A stretch of 64,000 bases of DNA, taken from NCBI RefSeq assembly GCF_019880365.1, contig NZ_CP082271.1, forward strand, positions 682,001 through 746,000. The letters run 5' to 3'. This stretch comes from Pseudomonas sp. DNDY-54. GTDB taxonomy: Bacteria > Pseudomonadota > Gammaproteobacteria > Pseudomonadales > Pseudomonadaceae. The notes under the pieces are model-generated. The model did no database searches, had not been told where the DNA came from, and was given only the letters and a program-made list of their open reading frames with translations. A program made the position numbers and the translations under genes. Below are positions 60,624-64,000 of this stretch, piece by piece (positions within the stretch are counted from its first letter, which is position 1; each line of letters begins with the position of its first letter).

Positions 60624-60871
60624 CGGGGACCAGTACTCCTCGGAGATTGCGCGGCATGCTATGGGGCGGGTCATGCAGTGTCAAGGCAAGGCCCGGCGGC
60701 TATTGCGTAGGGTCAGGTGGATGCGTACAATCGCGGACCCTGAACTTTCCCCCTGGGCATTTCCCTGCCTTACGCAATTGCAAGGGCGTCCTTTCCGGCC
60801 CCGAGCAGCCATGCCAGCCTCCAACTATTTCACTTAAGCGCTGGGTGAGCAGGATCAACGGAGATACACAG

Positions 60872-61183
60872 ATGTACGCAGTTATCGTTACCGGCGGCAA
60901 GCAATACAAGGTCGCCGAAGGCGAATACCTCAAGATTGAAAAACTCGAAGTTGCCACTGGCGAAGCCGTCACTTTTGACCGCGTTCTGCTGATCGGCAAC
61001 GGCGACGACGTAAAGATCGGCGCTCCGGTGGTCGATGGTGCCAAGGTCACTGCTGAAGTGATCGCTCAGGGCCGTCACGACAAGGTCACCATCATCAAAT
61101 TCCGCCGTCGTAAGCACCACATGAAGCGTCAGGGCCACCGTCAGTGGTTCACTGAGGTCAAAATCACCGGCATTCAGGGCTAA
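60872..61183 (+). CDS. rplU: 50S ribosomal protein L21
   Basis: A 103-residue ribosomal protein: MYAVIVTGGKQYKVAEGEYL, then KFRRRKHHMKRQGHRQWFTE and the terminal ITGI. ATG 60872 follows GGAG. It is 35 bases before rpmA, the universal rplU-rpmA pair. Confidence 0.98.
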   Translation: MYAVIVTGGKQYKVAEGEYLKIEKLEVATGEAVTFDRVLLIGNGDDVKIGAPVVDGAKVTAEVIAQGRHDKVTIIKFRRRKHHMKRQGHRQWFTEVKITGIQG

Positions 61184-61218
61184 TCGGGCCTGAATCCCCT
61201 TATAGGAGTATTGAACTC

Positions 61219-61476
61219 ATGGCACACAAAAAAGCTGGCGGTTCTACCCGCAACGGTCGCGACTCAGAAGCCAAACGTCTTGGCGTGAAGATGTACGGCG
61301 GCCAGGTCATCAAGGCTGGCAACATTATCGTGCGTCAGCGCGGTACCCAGTTCCATGCCGGTTACGGCGTTGGTATGGGCAAGGATCACACCCTGTTCGC
61401 GAAAGTGGAAGGCGTGATCAAGTTTGAAGTGAAAGGCGCTTTTGGCCGTCGCTACGTGAGCGTCGTCGCAGCCTAA
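61219..61476 (+). CDS. rpmA: 50S ribosomal protein L27
   Basis: An 85-residue ribosomal protein: MAHKKAGGSTRNGRDSEAKR, IVRQRGTQFHAG, and FEVKGAFGRRYVSVVAA. The N-terminal arm reaching the peptidyl-transferase centre is intact. AGGAG precedes the ATG. A terminator follows. Confidence 0.98.
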   Translation: MAHKKAGGSTRNGRDSEAKRLGVKMYGGQVIKAGNIIVRQRGTQFHAGYGVGMGKDHTLFAKVEGVIKFEVKGAFGRRYVSVVAA

Positions 61477-61492
61477 TCGCGACGTTGCTGGA

Positions 61493-61520
61493 AAAGCCCT
61501 GTCATGCGACGGGGCTTTTT
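61493..61520 (+). terminator. Terminator of rplU-rpmA
   Basis: AAAGCCCTGTC-ATGC-GACGGGGCTTT (one G-T pair) with T-run behind it, 16 bases past the rpmA stop. Confidence 0.92.
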
Positions 61521-61539
61521 TGTTTCTGTATCCTCTGTA

Positions 61540-61593
61540 GGGCTCTTGCAAAACACTGCTGTGCTCTCACTATCGCTGGGTTTTGCAAGACCC
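61540..61593. repeat. 54-bp inverted-repeat element between rpmA and obg
   Basis: GGGCTCTTGCAAAAC and GTTTTGCAAGACCC are complementary except for one bulged base, around a 25-base loop. It is too far from rpmA to be needed as its terminator and resembles a small REP-like element. Confidence 0.55.
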
Positions 61594-61639
61594 TTATGTT
61601 CCTGTTTTCTAGCCCGTCCTTGCGGCGGGAGGCGTTCCC

Positions 61640-62863
61640 ATGAAATTCGTCGATGAAGTATCGATTTTTGTAAAGGCCGGCGACGGCGGTAACGGCATGA
61701 TGAGCTTCCGCCGTGAGAAGTTCATCGAGAAAGGCGGTCCCAACGGGGGCGATGGCGGCGATGGCGGGTCCGTGTATCTGGAGGCTGACGAGAATCTCAA
61801 CACGCTCGTCGACTACCGTTACACCCGCCGCTTCAATGCGCCCAATGGTCAGAAGGGCGGCAGTACTGAATGTACGGGTGCCAAGGGCGACGATCTGATC
61901 CTGCCGGTGCCGGTCGGCACCACGGTGATCGATGCCGCTACTCAGGATGTGATAGGTGACCTGACCAAGGCGGGTCAGCGTCTGCTGGTGGCGCAGGGCG
62001 GCTGGCATGGTCTGGGCAATACCCGCTTCAAGTCCAGTACAAACCGCGCGCCGCGCCAGACCACGCCGGGCAAGCCTGGCGATGCTCGCGATCTGAAGCT
62101 GGAGCTGAAGGTTCTGGCTGACGTCGGTCTTCTCGGTTTGCCTAATGCCGGTAAAAGCACCTTTATCCGCTCCGTATCGGCTGCCAAGCCGAAAGTCGCT
62201 GACTACCCATTCACCACGTTAGTGCCGAACCTTGGCGTGGTCAGTGTTGGTCGCTACAAGAGCTTTGTGGTTGCTGACATTCCTGGCCTTATCGAAGGTG
62301 CGTCCGAGGGCGCAGGGCTTGGCATCCGTTTCCTGAAGCACCTGGCTCGTACGCGCCTGCTGCTGCACCTCGTAGACATGGCGCCGCTGGATGAAAGCGA
62401 TCCCGCCGATGCGGCTGAAGTGATCGTGAGCGAACTGGAAAAATTCAGCCCGGCATTGGCGCAGCGCGATCGCTGGCTGGTGTTGAACAAGGCTGATCAG
62501 CTGCTTGAGGAGGACCGCGAAGAGCGGGTTCGCCAGGTGGTCGATCGTCTCGAGTGGACGGGTCCGGTTTTCGTGATCTCCGCGCTGGAGCGCGAAGGTA
62601 CCGAGGAGTTGACTCAAGCCATCATGCGTTACCTGGATGAGCGCACGTTGCGTATCAGCGAGGAGCCCGCCTTTGCCGAAGCGCTTGCCGAGCTCGATCA
62701 ACAGATCGAAGACGAGGCGCGTGCACGCTTGCAGGAGCTCGATGATCAGCGCGCGCTGCGCCGTGCTGGCGTCAAGGCGGCCGCTGAGGCTGATGACGAT
62801 GACTTCGATGATGATGACGATGACGATGATGAAGGCGGCGCAGAGATCTTCTACGTCCGCTGA
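61640..62863 (+). CDS. obg: GTPase Obg/CgtA
   Basis: A 407-residue ribosome-assembly GTPase. N-terminal Obg fold with Gly-rich turns (VKAGDGGNGMMSFRREKFIE), G1 GLPNAGKSTFI (about 167), G3 VADIPGLIEGAS and G4 VLNKADQL. The C-terminal tail is a long run of Asp (about 385-397), typical of proteobacterial Obg. It is in the standard rplU-rpmA-obg order. Confidence 0.97.
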   Translation: MKFVDEVSIFVKAGDGGNGMMSFRREKFIEKGGPNGGDGGDGGSVYLEADENLNTLVDYRYTRRFNAPNGQKGGSTECTGAKGDDLILPVPVGTTVIDAATQDVIGDLTKAGQRLLVAQGGWHGLGNTRFKSSTNRAPRQTTPGKPGDARDLKLELKVLADVGLLGLPNAGKSTFIRSVSAAKPKVADYPFTTLVPNLGVVSVGRYKSFVVADIPGLIEGASEGAGLGIRFLKHLARTRLLLHLVDMAPLDESDPADAAEVIVSELEKFSPALAQRDRWLVLNKADQLLEEDREERVRQVVDRLEWTGPVFVISALEREGTEELTQAIMRYLDERTLRISEEPAFAEALAELDQQIEDEARARLQELDDQRALRRAGVKAAAEADDDDFDDDDDDDDEGGAEIFYVR

Positions 62864-62967
62864 GGTTCGTTCGTGTTGCTGCACATCTGTACATGATTGA
62901 TTGTCGAGCCACGCTGCGTGGCTCGTCGCGAGTGGTTTGGCCGGATATCGAATAGAAGGCGGGATCG

Positions 62968-64000
62968 ATGCGGGACAAGGTGAGCGGCGCTCGGCGCTGG
63001 GTGGTAAAGATCGGCAGCGCGCTGCTGACCGCCGATGGGCGTGGGTTGGATCAGGCGGCCATGGCGGTCTGGGTCGATCAGATGGTCTCTCTGCGCGATG
63101 CAGGTGTAGAACTGGTGCTGGTGTCGTCCGGTGCGGTTGCGGCCGGCATGAGTCGTCTCGGTTGGACCGCTCGACCCAAGGCTGTCCATGAGCTTCAGGC
63201 CGCGGCCGCAGTCGGGCAAATGGGGCTGATTCGCGCCTGGGAAACCAGCTTCGCGCGTTGCGATCAGCAAACCGCGCAGATCCTGGTCACCCACGATGAC
63301 CTCTCGGATCGCAAGCGTTATCTCAACGCCCGCAGCACTCTGCGCACATTGATCGATCTGGGTGTGGTGCCGGTCATCAATGAAAACGATACGGTGGTAA
63401 CTGACGAAATTCGCTTTGGTGACAACGATACCCTTGCCGCGCTGGTAGCAAATCTGGTCGAGGCTGACCTTTTGGTCATTCTCACTGACCGAGATGGCAT
63501 GTTCGATGCGGATCCGCGCCACAACCCCGACGCCAAGTTGATCAGCGAGGCGCGGGCCGATGACCCTTCGCTTGATCTGGTGGCAGGTGCTACGGGTGGG
63601 GTGTTGGGACGAGGTGGTATGCAGACCAAGCTGCGCGCGGCTCGATTGGCGGCTCGATCAGGTGCGCACACGGTTATCGTGGGCGGGCGCATCGAGCAGG
63701 TGTTGGCGCGCCTCAAGGCTGGCGACAGGCTGGGAACGTTATTGGCGCCTGAGTGCAGTCGTCACGCTGCTCGCAAGCAATGGCTTGCCGGGCACCTGCA
63801 GACCCGTGGTGTCGTTACTCTCGATGCTGGAGCGGTTCATGCACTGAGGCAGGGTAATCGCAGCCTGCTACCAGTTGGTGTCAAGGCGGCGCAGGGTGGC
63901 TTCCGCCGTGGCGAAATGGTGGTATGCGCCGGCCCGGATGGGGAGGAAGTGGCTCGGGGCCTGGTCAACTACAGTGTCGCTGAAACCCAGCGGATTCTCG
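62968..64000 (+). CDS. proB: Glutamate 5-kinase (ProB), cut by the window end
   Basis: The first 344 residues of ProB, which makes gamma-glutamyl phosphate for proline synthesis. From ATG 62968: RWVVKIGSALLTADGRGLD, VLVSSGAVAAGMSRLG, VINENDTVVTDEIRFGDNDT and LTDRDGMFDADPR, the amino-acid-kinase motifs. A PUA domain starts about residue 275 (GVVTLDAGAVHALRQGNRSL). The usual length is about 372, so only the last 28 or so codons are missing. Before it, a 10-bp hairpin CGAGCCACGC/GCGTGGCTCG (62905-62925) follows obg. Confidence 0.96.
   Translation, partial: MRDKVSGARRWVVKIGSALLTADGRGLDQAAMAVWVDQMVSLRDAGVELVLVSSGAVAAGMSRLGWTARPKAVHELQAAAAVGQMGLIRAWETSFARCDQQTAQILVTHDDLSDRKRYLNARSTLRTLIDLGVVPVINENDTVVTDEIRFGDNDTLAALVANLVEADLLVILTDRDGMFDADPRHNPDAKLISEARADDPSLDLVAGATGGVLGRGGMQTKLRAARLAARSGAHTVIVGGRIEQVLARLKAGDRLGTLLAPECSRHAARKQWLAGHLQTRGVVTLDAGAVHALRQGNRSLLPVGVKAAQGGFRRGEMVVCAGPDGEEVARGLVNYSVAETQRIL

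Overview
The window is 64 kb of high-GC gammaproteobacterial chromosome. The gene content and order point to a denitrifying Pseudomonas of the stutzeri group (Stutzerimonas). Two syntenies support this: fklB - small iron-regulated gene - ispB - rplU - rpmA - obg - proB, and colR-colS-methyltransferase-inaA. The nor genes support denitrification. The species is inferred; the genus group is well supported.

Layout. (1) 0.4-14.6 kb is a heavy-metal resistance island: a CzcD-type exporter, a small PtrA-like periplasmic protein, czcI-czcC-czcB-czcA, an OprD-type porin, the czcR-czcS two-component system, and a divergent cadR / cation-diffusion-facilitator pair with a textbook MerR operator. (2) 14.7-17.3 kb is scarred DNA: a truncated three-Cys-motif partner gene (tcmP-like) fused at its broken end to a 3' fragment of a tyrosine recombinase, then a frameshifted AbrB-like antitoxin gene. 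(3) 17.3-24.4 kb holds cytochrome b561 and a tightly overlapping leftward operon: thermostable-hemolysin-family protein, acyl-activating enzyme fused to a heme-oxygenase-like metal-oxidase domain, SDR, TPR protein, and a response regulator / sensor kinase. TTAAG-N6-TTAAG direct repeats precede both this operon and the cytochrome gene. No product or pathway that I know is assigned to it, and it is the best candidate for an undescribed system. (4) 24.5-28.3 kb is the ColRS region, with two identical ColR-like boxes and a decayed dgkA. (5) 28.4-36.7 kb is accessory: an orphan sensor kinase, an AT-rich single-chain restriction-modification enzyme, an intact copy of the recombinase broken at 16.2 kb, remnants of IS30, ccoQ, ccoN and a BPSL0761-family gene, and a divergent XRE regulator / hypothetical pair. 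(6) 36.7-47.6 kb is mostly housekeeping and signalling: a PAS-GGDEF-EAL protein, glyA, a NarX/NarL-type pair split by a 268-bp MITE-like element, a PilZ protein, radA, a CopD-like protein and mscL. (7) 47.7-54.6 kb is a nitric oxide reductase cluster (cupin, 36-residue membrane peptide, two-heme NorC, NorB, NorQ, NorD) plus a cytochrome c peroxidase with an FNR/DNR box. (8) 54.9-64 kb is conserved core: Lon-family protease, UPF0114, fklB, a Fur-box gene, ispB, rplU, rpmA, obg and the start of proB.

How the parts fit: CzcRS and CadR would sense metals and drive the export systems. The region-3 two-component genes probably regulate their own operon. ColRS probably activates itself and the envelope-modification genes after it. 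The accessory block at 28-36 kb and the duplicated recombinase mark this stretch as a repeated insertion site.
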